A stretch of DNA of 64,000 nt, taken from JANMZO01 sp963763135 (GTDB lineage Bacteria > Actinomycetota > Acidimicrobiia > Acidimicrobiales > JANYDT01). The DNA lies in the NCBI GenBank assembly GCA_963763135.1, contig CAVXNJ010000001.1:186001-250000 (forward strand), in the 5' to 3' direction. The notes under the pieces were generated by a model. It saw only the letters and a program-made list of their open reading frames with translations. It had not been told where the DNA came from and did not search any database. The translations under genes were made by a program, and so were the position numbers. Below are positions 16,717 to 25,603 of this stretch, piece after piece; the stretch's first letter is position 1; every line of letters begins with the position of its first letter.

Positions 16717-17548
16717 GATCATCGGAGGAATGGCAACGTCGCATGTCCCAGCGGTGGGCGTGGCGATCGACAAGGCGAAGACCGAAGAGCCGTACTGGGC
16801 GCCGTACTTTGCGAAACTCCCACCTTTGCGTGAATGGGTGGCGGCGCTCAAACCCGACGTGTGCGTCGTCATCTACAACGATCACGCGAACGCGTTCTCT
16901 CTCGCGCTCGTCCCGACATTCGCAATCGGCCTGGCGGAATCCTTCCGACCGGCCGACGAGGGCTACGGGCGCCGACCGGTCCCCGACGTGCACGGGCATC
17001 CCGAACTCGCATGGCATCTCGCCGAATCGTTGATCCTCGACGAGTTCGACATGACCCTCGTCAACGAGATGGAGGTCGACCACGGTCTGACAGTTCCGCT
17101 GTCCGTGATGTTCGGTCAGCCCGAGCAGTGGCCGTGTCCCGTCGTCCCGATACTCGTCAACGTGGTGCAGTATCCGCCGCCCACCGGAAACCGCTGCTAC
17201 CGGCTCGGCCAGGCCCTGCGGCGCGCCATCGAGTCGTACCCCGGAAGTGAACGGGTGCTCGTCGTCGGGACCGGCGGCATGTCGCACCAGCTTCAGGCGG
17301 AACGGGCCGGTCTACTCAACCCCGAGTTCGACGCACATTTCATGGACCTTCTCGTGGGTGACCCCGAAGCAGCTGCGGCGATCAGTCACACCGAGTATCT
17401 CCGCGAGGCGGGGTCCGAAGGCATAGAACTCGTGATGTGGCTGATCATGCGGGGAGCACTCACATCAGAAGTCCACGAGGTGTACCGCGCGACGCACCTG
17501 CCCACATCGAACACCCACAACGGCCTGATCGCCCTCACCAATAAATAA
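16709..17548 (+). CDS. ligB: Protocatechuate 4,5-dioxygenase, beta (catalytic) subunit
   Basis: Fe(II) extradiol dioxygenase that cleaves protocatechuate between C4 and C5. The ATG at 16709 (MAEIIGGMATSHVP) overlaps the ligA stop. 279 residues. Iron ligands are seen in TSHVP (His12) and YNDHANAFS, with the third (Glu) expected near the C-terminal EGIELVMW region. Other family text: VNEMEVDHGLTVPL and VVGTGGMSHQLQ. The stop codon is part of a TAAGCGCGC motif copy at 17546. Confidence 0.95.
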   Translation: MAEIIGGMATSHVPAVGVAIDKAKTEEPYWAPYFAKLPPLREWVAALKPDVCVVIYNDHANAFSLALVPTFAIGLAESFRPADEGYGRRPVPDVHGHPELAWHLAESLILDEFDMTLVNEMEVDHGLTVPLSVMFGQPEQWPCPVVPILVNVVQYPPPTGNRCYRLGQALRRAIESYPGSERVLVVGTGGMSHQLQAERAGLLNPEFDAHFMDLLVGDPEAAAAISHTEYLREAGSEGIELVMWLIMRGALTSEVHEVYRATHLPTSNTHNGLIALTNK

Positions 17549-17559
17549 GCGCGCAGATA

Positions 17560-18249
17560 ATGTCCCAAAGCCGCCAGACAGGCAAACCCGTAGCAGCTCG
17601 CAAGACCCGTGTGACCGCCCCACCGTCGGTAACCGACGCCATGCGTACGGCCATCCTCGACGGAAAGCTTCCGCCGGGAGAGCGACTCATCGAACTGCAG
17701 TTGACCGAACTGTACGGGGTGAGCCGAGCCGCAATCCGCGCGGCCATCAGCGAACTGGTCAAGGAGGGCCTGGTCGACCATGAGCCCAACAAAGGGGCCA
17801 CGGTTCGCCGCGTCGCAATCGATGAGGCCATACAGATCACCGAGGTTCGAGCGCTCCTCGAGTCGCTGATCGCGGCCCGGGCTGCCGCCACCTCGACAGA
17901 CGCTGACCGGACCGAACTGAGTGGGCTGATCGCCTCCATGCGCGAAGCCGTTACGGCCGACGACCTCGTTCAGTACTCCGAGTTGAATTCCCTGCTTCAT
18001 CGTCGTCTGCGCGAGATCAGTGGACATCATGTCGCCGGCGATCTCGTCGCGCTTCTGCGCAATCGGGCGGTGCACCACAACTTTCGCCTGGCCCTGATTC
18101 CCGGACGCCCCAACGAATCGCTCCCGCAACATGAAGCGATCGTCAATGCCGTCGTCGCCGGCGATACGTCCGCAGCCGAGCACGCGATGCGGGCCCATCT
18201 CGAGTCCGTGGTGTCAGTGCTCCGGCGCTGGGCCTCGGCCGAACGCTAA
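17560..18249 (+). CDS. GntR-family transcriptional regulator, FCD (VanR-type) effector domain
   Basis: 229 residues. The winged helix occupies about residues 20-85 (AILDGKLPPGERLIELQLTE, YGVSRAAIRAAISELVKEGL). The FCD domain carries the family metal/carboxylate-binding histidines (NSLLHRRL, VHHNFRLAL, QHEAIVNAV, MRAHLES). The gene lies 11 bp after ligB, so it is co-transcribed with pobA-ligAB. The two TTGTCGACAA-type palindromes upstream of pobA and ligJ fit this subfamily's operators, so it is the probable autoregulated repressor of the pathway, with a pathway acid as the likely inducer. Confidence 0.88.
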   Translation: MSQSRQTGKPVAARKTRVTAPPSVTDAMRTAILDGKLPPGERLIELQLTELYGVSRAAIRAAISELVKEGLVDHEPNKGATVRRVAIDEAIQITEVRALLESLIAARAAATSTDADRTELSGLIASMREAVTADDLVQYSELNSLLHRRLREISGHHVAGDLVALLRNRAVHHNFRLALIPGRPNESLPQHEAIVNAVVAGDTSAAEHAMRAHLESVVSVLRRWASAER

Positions 18250-18278
18250 GGACGGATGGGCCTCGGCCGAACGCTAAG
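18229..18278. repeat. 28-bp tandem duplication over the gntR stop codon
   Basis: A 22-bp segment beginning TGGGCCTCGGCC and including the last codons and TAA stop of the GntR gene (18229-18250) is repeated exactly at 18257-18278, giving a 28-bp period. The second copy is now noncoding. It is one of several tandem duplications in this window that include or start at a stop codon. Confidence 0.95.
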
Positions 18279-18378
18279 TATGGTCGCTGACCGACCCGCA
18301 AGGTGACGCGCGGCACGGCCGCCTCATAAAAGTTCCGACCCGGCTACGGTTACGACTCAATCCAGAAAGGTGCTCGAC

Positions 18379-19101
18379 ATGGCCGTGACAATCCTTCAGA
18401 TAAGCGATACCCATTTCGGCCCGACCGCTGACCAACTGGTCAGCGGGTATCACCCTGAAGGGCGTCTTGCTGCGGTCATCAAGGCCTGGGAGAGCACCGG
18501 CGAAACCGCCGACCTGGTCCTCCTCACTGGCGACGACACCGACACCGGCGAACCCGATGCCTATGCACGCTTAGCATTGGCATTGGAGGCGTTCGAAGCG
18601 CCGGTGCTCGCCCTAACCGGTAACCACGACGTGGTTGAGGAAGTGGTGAAAGCGTTCGGCGGAGCGGACATCGCCGAAATCGGCGCGTGGCGAATCATCG
18701 GAGTCAACTCGTCGCGCCCAAACGAGGTGCACGGCACCGTCGACGTCGCCGCCGTCTGTGAGTTGATAGATGCACTCGATGACCGGCCGACAATTGTGGC
18801 CATTCACCATCCACCGCGATCGCGCAGCACCAACATCTACTTTCAGCTTCGGCACGCCGACGAGTTCCTGGAGGCGTTAGCGACACGGCCGCACATAAAG
18901 GCGGTGGTCAGCGGCCATCTGCACGACGCGTTCGAGTTCGAGGGGCCCAATGGTCTCGCGCTGCTCGGCTGCCCTTCTACGCTGATGGCCATCGGCCACG
19001 ACGGCGAAGCGTTCAGCATCGGCGTCGCGGCCCCGACCGGCGGCCGCATTCTTCGCCTCGCCGACGACGGGTCCTTCGCGACATCGCTGCTCATTGCATA
19101 G
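18379..19101 (+). CDS. Metallophosphoesterase, CpdA/Icc-like
   Basis: About 240 residues. The binuclear metal motifs of calcineurin-like phosphoesterases are in order: DTHFG (11), GDDTDTGEP (around 52, replacing the usual GDLTD), GNHD (around 81), HHPP (around 140) and SGHLHDAF (around 175). Length and pattern match cAMP phosphodiesterase CpdA. The ATG at 18379 is preceded by AGAAAGGTG and is preferred over an in-frame GTG three codons earlier. The substrate could be another cyclic nucleotide or phosphodiester. Confidence 0.82.
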   Translation: MAVTILQISDTHFGPTADQLVSGYHPEGRLAAVIKAWESTGETADLVLLTGDDTDTGEPDAYARLALALEAFEAPVLALTGNHDVVEEVVKAFGGADIAEIGAWRIIGVNSSRPNEVHGTVDVAAVCELIDALDDRPTIVAIHHPPRSRSTNIYFQLRHADEFLEALATRPHIKAVVSGHLHDAFEFEGPNGLALLGCPSTLMAIGHDGEAFSIGVAAPTGGRILRLADDGSFATSLLIA

Positions 19102-19145
19102 GTTCGAATTGCGTAGTCTTCGTTGATCCCTATGTCGTTTCCACC

Positions 19146-20150
19146 ATGCCAGTAAGTGACCTTCCCGAACGAGCCGCGTACCTCGCTGAAACCGTCCTGT
19201 TTCCTTCGGCGATCGCCACCGATCTGGGCGGCGAGATTCCGAGGGCCTCCTTGGATGCGATTGCCGAAGCCGGCCTTTTCGGTCTGTTCGGCAGTGAACG
19301 ATTCGGCGGACTGGAAGCCGATCCCTCCTCGGCCGGACTCGTCATCGAAGCGATGGCCGGGGGTTGCCTGACAACGGCGTTCATCTGGGCACAACATCAC
19401 GTGGCAGTTCGGCTGGCTTGCGCCGGCACCGACGATGTGGCCGAGCGTTGGGCACCGCGGCTGTGCTCGGGTGAGGTGCGCGCCGGGGTGGCGTTCGCTC
19501 ACCTGCGACGCGAAGGGCCGTCGCCGATCACCGCCGAGCCCGACGGCGATGGTTGGATCGTCCGCGGTCAGGCATCGTGGATGACCGGCTGGGGTGGTAT
19601 CGACGTCGTGAATGTGGCCGCCGTTCACGAGGATCAGATCATTTGGTTCCTATGCGACGCGGTCGAAGGGCCAACGCTCACCGTTCGCCCCCTTCAGGTG
19701 GCGGCAGTCAACTCAGCCGGTACGGTGGAGATGCATCTTGCCGAATACCGCGTCTCGCCCGACCGGGTGCTCGCGACCCATCGGCTGAGCGATTGGCGAT
19801 CGCGCGACCGTACCAACCTCCGACAGAACGGCTCGTTCTCGCTCGGGCTGGCCCGCCGTTGTGTGAAGCTGCTCGGCCCTCAGGGCGACAGCCTCGACGC
19901 GCGGATCAACGCGGTGCGCTCCGATCTCGATCATTACGTTCTCACCGAGGACATCGAAAACATGGCGGCATCTCGGGCCGCGGCCTCATTTCTGGCGGTT
20001 CGGGCGGCGGCAGCCCTGATCGCGTCCGAAGCCGGGAGGTCAATGATCACGACGTCACACGCGCAGCGCCTCGGCCGAGAAGCAATGTTTCTCCTCGTCC
20101 AGGGACAGACCGCACCCATTCGCGAGGCGGAGCTCAGCCTGTTGCTGTAA
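19146..20150 (+). CDS. Acyl-CoA dehydrogenase family protein (short)
   Basis: 334 residues; shorter than the usual 380, because the C-terminal helical bundle is reduced. N-terminal helices (AIAEAGLFGLFGSERFGGLEADPSS) and the mid beta domain (GVAFAHLRREGPSPITAEP, WMTGWGGIDVVNVAAV) are clear. The C-terminus holds ARAAASFLAVRAAAALIASEAGRS and QRLGREAMFLLVQG. The usual catalytic Glu is not obvious. It precedes a Rieske oxygenase by 63 bp. A flavoprotein dehydrogenase or hydroxylase with unknown substrate. Confidence 0.75.
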   Translation: MPVSDLPERAAYLAETVLFPSAIATDLGGEIPRASLDAIAEAGLFGLFGSERFGGLEADPSSAGLVIEAMAGGCLTTAFIWAQHHVAVRLACAGTDDVAERWAPRLCSGEVRAGVAFAHLRREGPSPITAEPDGDGWIVRGQASWMTGWGGIDVVNVAAVHEDQIIWFLCDAVEGPTLTVRPLQVAAVNSAGTVEMHLAEYRVSPDRVLATHRLSDWRSRDRTNLRQNGSFSLGLARRCVKLLGPQGDSLDARINAVRSDLDHYVLTEDIENMAASRAAASFLAVRAAAALIASEAGRSMITTSHAQRLGREAMFLLVQGQTAPIREAELSLLL

Positions 20151-20213
20151 CCACGCCGGCAAAGCCGTTCCAGAGTTCGCCGTCGACCGCGTGCAGCTGA
20201 CAAGATAAAGACG

Positions 20214-21389
20214 ATGGACACCGGAACCGGCTACGGACGCACGCTCAACCCGCCCTATGACCCTGACCTCGTCGAGGTCGGGCCCGGAACCCGGGGCGGC
20301 GAACTTCTCCGTCGTTACTGGCATCCCTTCGCCCGCAGTGAAGAGGCGACCGATCTCCCCAAGGAGGTACGACTCCTCGGTGAGGATCTCGTGCTCTTTC
20401 GGGATCTCGATGGTCGCCCCGGGCTCGTCGTCCCGCGCTGTTGCCACCGCGGCACCACGCTGTTCTACGGCAAGGTCGAAGAGGCCGGGATCCGCTGCTG
20501 CTACCACGGTTGGCTGTTCGATGTTGAAGGCCAGTGTCTCGACCAACCGTGCGAACCCGAGCGGGGCCGCAACAAGTCGAGCTACCGGCAACCGTGGTTT
20601 CCGGTTCAGGAGTACAACGGCCTGATCTTTGCCTACCTCGGCCCACCCGAGAAGAAACCGGTGTTCCCCCGCTACGACATCTTCGAAGGAATGACCGACG
20701 AAGACGACATTGTCATCATCGATCACTTCGCGTTCGGCGGTCCGGTGGTCGGGCCCTGCAACTGGTTCCAGACGCACGAAAATGCCATGGACCCGCATCA
20801 CATCTTCATCCTGCACAATGCGATCAGCGGCCCGCAGTTTCATCCCGATCTGAAGAACTGGCCGCAGATCGACTGGCATGTGACCGACCTGGGTGTGAAG
20901 GCGACGGCTGACCGGGATCTGTCTGACGGCCGTCATCTGCATCGAGTCACAGAGGTTCGCTTTCCCACCATCCGGGTGATTCCGACCCCAACGCTTGCGT
21001 ACACCGGCAAGACCAACAACATGTCGTGGGCCGTTCCGATCGACGACACGCACACCAAGGTCTACACGATGGTCCGCAAGCCCAAGGGACAGCCGGCTCA
21101 GGGGCTACCGGTCTATGACGGAACCCGAACCTGGTTCGACCTCACCGACGAAGAACATCAGCGGTTCCCCGGCGACTTCGAAGCTCAGGTCGGACAGGGT
21201 GCGATCACCGCTCACTCCGACGAACACCTCTCGTCGAGCGATCGCGGCGTTTCGATGGTCCGGCGCATGTGGAAGCAGCAGCTCGAGGTAATGGACGCCG
21301 GTGGCGATCCGCTCGGGGTCGTCTTCGATGAATCCCAGGCGGTTGTCAGCCTCGAGGCCGGCAACTACCTGAGCGACCCGCTCTCGTGA
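20214..21389 (+). CDS. Rieske non-haem iron oxygenase (phthalate/vanillate-type oxygenase family)
   Basis: 391 residues. Rieske site CCHRG followed by CCYHGWLFDVEG at about residues 77-105. Mononuclear iron site in NWFQTHENAMDPHHIFILH (about residues 183-201), with the DPxH pattern of single-subunit group I oxygenases such as phthalate dioxygenase, vanillate O-demethylase and LigXa. Such enzymes often demethylate or hydroxylate lignin-derived aromatics, fitting the neighbouring Lig cluster; substrate unproven. The stop overlaps the next start (TGATG). Confidence 0.85.
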   Translation: MDTGTGYGRTLNPPYDPDLVEVGPGTRGGELLRRYWHPFARSEEATDLPKEVRLLGEDLVLFRDLDGRPGLVVPRCCHRGTTLFYGKVEEAGIRCCYHGWLFDVEGQCLDQPCEPERGRNKSSYRQPWFPVQEYNGLIFAYLGPPEKKPVFPRYDIFEGMTDEDDIVIIDHFAFGGPVVGPCNWFQTHENAMDPHHIFILHNAISGPQFHPDLKNWPQIDWHVTDLGVKATADRDLSDGRHLHRVTEVRFPTIRVIPTPTLAYTGKTNNMSWAVPIDDTHTKVYTMVRKPKGQPAQGLPVYDGTRTWFDLTDEEHQRFPGDFEAQVGQGAITAHSDEHLSSSDRGVSMVRRMWKQQLEVMDAGGDPLGVVFDESQAVVSLEAGNYLSDPLS

Positions 21390-22407
21390 TGGTTTCTACT
21401 TCGCGGGAATGGATTGCCGGGCTGCCGAAGGTTGAGCTCCATGTCCACCTCGAGGGTTCGATGAGCCCGGCGACGGTGGGCCTGCTGGCGTCGCGACACG
21501 GAATCGACACCACCGGGGTGTGGCCGGACGGTCTGCCGGAGCGGTTCAGCTTCGATGGTTTCCCTGACTTTGCGCGGCAGTTCCAGTTCGGTCTAAAACT
21601 GCTCAGGACCGGCGAGGATCTTGAGACAATTGTCGTTGCGCTCGCGGCAAACCTCGCGGCAAACAACGTGCGTTACGCCGAGGTGACATCGACCGTGTTC
21701 ACCCATCTCACCTCCGGCATGCCGGCGGCCGACTACGGCGCCGCGCTCACGAACGGTCGCCGTCGGGCTCTCGCCGAACATGGCGTCTCCCTGGCGTGGG
21801 TGATCGATATTCCACGCGACCTCGAACAGCCCGACTCGACGGTCACCACCGATTTCCTCGCTTCGTCGCATGCCCCCGATGGAACGATCGGGATCGGCCT
21901 CGGCGGGTATGAGGTCGGTTTTCCGCCCGAGCCCTACGCAAATGCTTTCGCCCGGGCTACCGCGTTGGGGTTGAGATCGCTCCCACACGCCGGGGAAACC
22001 GAAGGACCTGCCAGCATCATAGGTGCGCTTACGGATCTCCGGCCGAACGGATCGGGCACGGTGTCCGTTGCGTCGAAGATCCCGAGTTGATGTCGATGCT
22101 CCGAGACACCGGCATAACGCTCGAAGTGTGCCCCACGAGCAACATCCTGCTTGCCGTATTCCCCGGCATCGCCGAACATCCAGTACGCGCGCTTATCGAT
22201 GCCGGAATCAACGTAACGCTGAACACCGATGATCCGGGTTCATTCGCCACCGATCTCACGACCGAACTCGAACTGGTTCATGAGCACCACGACGTGTCGC
22301 TCACCGACCTGCGCACCATGCAACGGGCCGCTCTCAGCGCATCGTTCGCCGATGCGGCCGTTCGGGCCGTCATTGACGGCGAGATCGGCGCCTATTCCCT
22401 GCCATGA
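21389..22407 (+). pseudogene. Adenosine deaminase family protein, single-base frameshift
   Basis: The N-terminal half (21389-22036) has the zinc motif VELHVHLEGS and SLPHAGETEGPASI. The C-terminal half in another frame has AERIGHGVRCVEDPELM, ITLEVCPTSNILL and VTLNTDDPGSF, the rest of the adenosine/aminodeoxyfutalosine deaminase pattern. The shift falls at about 22036-22044 in CTCCGGCCGAA; restoring one G (CGGGCC) rejoins both halves into about 340 residues without loss. A start at 21389 gives a TGATG overlap with the Rieske gene. Real inactivation or sequencing error. Confidence 0.85.
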
Positions 22408-22721
22408 CGTTGGACCATGGCCGACATGTCCATCACTGCGGCCTTCAGGGGCGTGTGCGAAATCCGCAGGATCTTCAGGAACTGCTCAGCTGAGCGGATA
22501 GCGGCCTCACAGGCCTCGGCCTCACCCGCCGGTGGTTCGAGCCGCACCTCGCGGCGAAACGAGAAGAAGTCGATCGCCGGCTCATAGCTCAGCGAACCTT
22601 CGTCAGTGAACGACGACACGAACACGTCGTGCTCGCTCTGGTTCGTCTTCAACCAGGAACGCTGGGTATCGGTCAGATCGGCAAATCGCCCACGGACCGT
22701 TACGCGATACACCGAAGTCAT
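22392..22721 (-). CDS. DUF6204-like small protein
   Basis: 109 residues from the ATG at 22721 (MTSVYRVTVRGRFADLTDTQ). The pattern TVRGRF, DLTDTQRSWL, HDVFVSSFTDEGSLSYEPAIDFFSFRREV matches small actinobacterial proteins of the DUF6204 type, of unknown function. It is cytosolic, with no motif of a known enzyme. The gene is convergent with and overlaps by 16 bp the 3' end of the frameshifted deaminase. A longer frame upstream exists but overlaps the cupin promoter and is rejected. Confidence 0.7.
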   Translation of the reverse strand: MTSVYRVTVRGRFADLTDTQRSWLKTNQSEHDVFVSSFTDEGSLSYEPAIDFFSFRREVRLEPPAGEAEACEAAIRSAEQFLKILRISHTPLKAAVMDMSAMVQRHGRE

Positions 22722-22846
22722 AGACGACACGTTAGCCGCCCGGATCACGCGTACCTGGGCCGTCCCTGGGACCGTTAGTGTCTGGACGTCGGCAGTTTGA
22801 CTGTCGGTCCCCCACATCTTCACCACCACCTTCCAAAGAGGACACC

Positions 22847-23209
22847 ATGACCATCACCTTCCGGGCCGCCGAGATTCCTGCGGCGGACCTTCCGTCGAAG
22901 CCACTCGGCCAACCATCGGCCGAGCCGCTCACCGGCGACATCACGACACGCAGCCAGGTCTTCTTCGAGAGCCCCGACAACAAGATCGTCTCGGGCACCT
23001 GGGAATGTGAACCCGGCGCATCGCGCTGGGAGTTCACCGCTCGGGGCGAGATCATCTATGTCCTTTCGGGTCGGATGACCGTGCAGCGCGACGGCGAAGA
23101 AGGCGTGGAACTTACGGCGGGATCCAGCGCCGTATTCGAACTCGGATGGTGTGGCGTGTGGACGGTGCACGAGACCATCCGCAAGGTCTTCGTCGTCTAC
23201 CGTCCCTGA
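22847..23209 (+). CDS. Cupin domain protein (EutQ/DUF861-like)
   Basis: 120 residues, ATG at 22847 after AAAGAGGA. A single cupin barrel: SGTWECEPGASRWEF, TARGEIIYVLSGRMTVQRDG, LTAGSSAVFELGWCGVWTVHETIRKVFVVY. The DUF861/cupin_3 group binds small polar molecules or a metal. The next gene starts directly after the stop codon. Confidence 0.8.
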   Translation: MTITFRAAEIPAADLPSKPLGQPSAEPLTGDITTRSQVFFESPDNKIVSGTWECEPGASRWEFTARGEIIYVLSGRMTVQRDGEEGVELTAGSSAVFELGWCGVWTVHETIRKVFVVYRP

Positions 23210-23683
23210 GTGTCGGCCGTGAGCACATCGTCGGTCAGCACCGGTACAGCAACGATCGTGATCGACCGCCCACCGAGCGATGTCTGGGCGGCGATCGCCG
23301 ATATCACCCGGATGGGCGAATGGAGCCCGGAGTGCACCGCCGGCCGTTGGGTCGGAGGCGCGGCGGGCCCGTCGGTCGGAGCCAGGTTCGAAGGCGACAA
23401 TGTTGCGAGGATCGCCGGACGCACGGTGAAGGCCTGGACGACAACGTCGGAAGTCACCGAATGCGAGCCGGGAAAGGTCTTCACGTTCGTCGCCGAGGGT
23501 TACACGACGTGGCGCTACGAGTTCGCACCGTCGGGAACGGGCACAAAGGTGACGGAATCGTTTTCGTACACGCCTTCGGGTCTGCAGGGTTTCGTCTACA
23601 AGGTGCTACTCCGGCGTGACGCCGGCATGACCAAAGGTATGCAGCGAACGCTCGAGCGAACCAAGTCGGCGCTCGAGCGCTAA
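23210..23683 (+). CDS. SRPBCC (START/polyketide cyclase-like) family protein
   Basis: 157 residues from a GTG start immediately after the cupin stop (an in-frame GTG three codons downstream is also possible). The SRPBCC signature is clear: IVIDRPPSDVWAAIADITRMGEWSPEC, then GRWVGGAAGPSVGARFEG, and a C-terminal long helix. Helix-grip proteins bind hydrophobic ligands. Likely co-transcribed with the cupin gene; function unknown. Confidence 0.8.
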   Translation: MSAVSTSSVSTGTATIVIDRPPSDVWAAIADITRMGEWSPECTAGRWVGGAAGPSVGARFEGDNVARIAGRTVKAWTTTSEVTECEPGKVFTFVAEGYTTWRYEFAPSGTGTKVTESFSYTPSGLQGFVYKVLLRRDAGMTKGMQRTLERTKSALER

Positions 23684-23702
23684 CCAGCCGCACACCCAAC
23701 GA

Positions 23703-24899
23703 TCAGCGCATCGGAATCTTCACGATCGCGCGCAAACCGCCATCACTTCGTGCCTCAAGCGTGATCGAGCCCCCGTGCGAGTGGGTCACCACTTCCGCGA
23801 TGGAGAGTCCCAACCCGCTCCCCTCGCTCCCCTGCCGCCGGTCCTCGTCTCGGGCGCCTCGACGAAACCGTTCGAAGAGGCGCTCGATCTGATCGGCTGC
23901 GATAACCGGTCCGCTGTTCTCGATCTCGACGACCGACGACTCGCCCGAAACCTTCGTGGTGACCCTTACGAAACCACCGTCGACGTTGTAGCGAAACGCA
24001 TTTTCGACGAGGTTCAGCACCAAGCGGTCGAGCAACGCCGGGTCACCGATCACCGGAGCTGAATCAAGCTCAACCTCCAGGCGCGGGGTACCCACATTCA
24101 GGCGTTTGGCGATCGCTACGGCTTGCTCGGCGGAGTCTGCGAGATCATGCGCTTCTTGCGTAGCGACGGTCTCGGCGCGCGACAGGTGAAGCAGCGAGCC
24201 AACCAGCCGGGATGTTCGTTGAAGTTCACTGCGCACTCGCTCCAGCGCCCCACGGAGTGCTTCCGACGAAGCTCCTGGGTCATCGAGGGCGACATCGACT
24301 TCAGAACTCAGCACGGCAAGCGGAGTCCGAAGTTCATGGGAGGCATCGGCCACGAAGCGCCGCTGACCCTCAAAGGAGGCGTCAAGCCGATCCAGCATCT
24401 GATCGATGGTGTCGGACAACTCGTGCAACTCATCGGACGGACCCGCCAATCCGATCCGCCGCCCCGACCCGGGAGCCGCAACGTCGTGGGCGGTCGCGGT
24501 CATCGTTCGGATCGGCGAAAGCATTCGACCGGCCGCCCACCAGGCCGCGAGAACGGTCCCGCAACTAAGTGCGATAACCACCAACACGCCTCGCCGCCGC
24601 GAACCATCGAGCACTCGCGACACACGAATGCCCTCGGCCAGACGGCCTTGCGGGGTGTCCAGTGGGTCGCGTGGTTCGAGACCGGGCAGGAGCACAGTGG
24701 GTCGGGGCCTCTGCGGGGTAACGACGGCGGGACCTCGGACAGATACGGCTGGGAGCCCCAAGGGGGTTCGCCGCGCTTCGTTTCTTAGACCTTGCTCGGT
24801 GATGGCCAGGGTGACAACAACGCCGATCACCCCGGTAGCAACGGCGAGGCCGGTGCACCAGGCCGCTACCCGCGCCCGGATGCTCAGTCGGCGTCGCAC
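23703..24899 (-). CDS. Two-component sensor histidine kinase
   Basis: 398 residues. TM1 (about 8-33) and TM2 (about 104-126) flank a short extracytoplasmic loop. A HAMP linker (RMLSPIRTMTATAHDVAAP) leads to HisKA with the phospho-acceptor in FVADASHELRTPLAVLSSEV. The ATPase domain has the N box (LVENAFRYNVDGG), and G boxes (GSGLGLSIAEVVTHSHGG). It overlaps the upstream response regulator gene by 16 bp and forms a classic pair with it; the stimulus is unknown. Confidence 0.93.
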   Translation of the reverse strand: MRRRLSIRARVAAWCTGLAVATGVIGVVVTLAITEQGLRNEARRTPLGLPAVSVRGPAVVTPQRPRPTVLLPGLEPRDPLDTPQGRLAEGIRVSRVLDGSRRRGVLVVIALSCGTVLAAWWAAGRMLSPIRTMTATAHDVAAPGSGRRIGLAGPSDELHELSDTIDQMLDRLDASFEGQRRFVADASHELRTPLAVLSSEVDVALDDPGASSEALRGALERVRSELQRTSRLVGSLLHLSRAETVATQEAHDLADSAEQAVAIAKRLNVGTPRLEVELDSAPVIGDPALLDRLVLNLVENAFRYNVDGGFVRVTTKVSGESSVVEIENSGPVIAADQIERLFERFRRGARDEDRRQGSEGSGLGLSIAEVVTHSHGGSITLEARSDGGLRAIVKIPMR

Positions 24900-25549
24900 A
24901 GCCGATAGCCCTTCCCGATTACCGTTGCTATGGCCGCGGGCTCACCCAGTTTGGAACGCAATCGAGACACGATCACCCGAACCGAGGTTGTGAACGGATC
25001 GGCGTGCTCGTCCCAGGCCTGTTCGAGTAAGGCTTCGCTCGACACGATCTGGCCCTGCGCACGGAGAAGAATCTCAAGGACCGCGATTTCCCGGGGGGTT
25101 AGGGCGACCGGCCGACCACTCCGACGCGCTTCGCTTCGGCCGGGATCCACTTCAAGGGTTCCCCATCGCAACACGACGTTGGCGGGGCCGGACGATCGGC
25201 GCACCAACGCCTGGACCCGGGCGACCAGCTCGGCGAATTGAAACGGCTTGGCCAGGTAGTCGTCGGCACCAAGTGCGAAGCCATCGACGAGGTCATCAAC
25301 GGCGGCGGCCGCCGTAAGCATCAGTATTCTGGATTTTATACGCGCGCTTACTAACTTGCGACACACGTCATCACCGTGAAGGCCCGGAAGGTCGCGGTCC
25401 AGCAACACCACGTCGTAGTCGTTCAGCAGGGCCTTGTCGAGCCCGACCAACCCGTTGAGCGCCACGTCGACGGCGAACCCGCGTTGCCGCAGCCCGCGCT
25501 CAAGCGAGTGGGCCAACGCCACTTCATCCTCAACGATCAGCAATCGCAC
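24884..25549 (-). CDS. OmpR/PhoB-family response regulator
   Basis: Receiver domain with the acidic pocket in LIVEDEVALA, phospho-acceptor Asp in DVVLLDRDLPGLHGD, conserved Thr in ILMLTAA and Lys in DDYLAKPF. C-terminal winged helix: LTPREIAVLEILLRAQGQIVSSEALLEQAWDE. The GTG at 25549 (VRLLIVEDE) is chosen because GGAAGGG precedes it at 7 bp; a start six codons earlier would place this site inside the gene. Codons around 25342-25350 are rare (TTA, GTA, ATA) where a TAAGCGCGC motif sits. Confidence 0.93.
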   Translation of the reverse strand: MRLLIVEDEVALAHSLERGLRQRGFAVDVALNGLVGLDKALLNDYDVVLLDRDLPGLHGDDVCRKLVSARIKSRILMLTAAAAVDDLVDGFALGADDYLAKPFQFAELVARVQALVRRSSGPANVVLRWGTLEVDPGRSEARRSGRPVALTPREIAVLEILLRAQGQIVSSEALLEQAWDEHADPFTTSVRVIVSRLRSKLGEPAAIATVIGKGYRLCDAD

Positions 25550-25603
25550 GATGTGACCCTTCCGCACCTGTCCAACCTGTCATGATCATGACGGTAACCG
25601 GCA

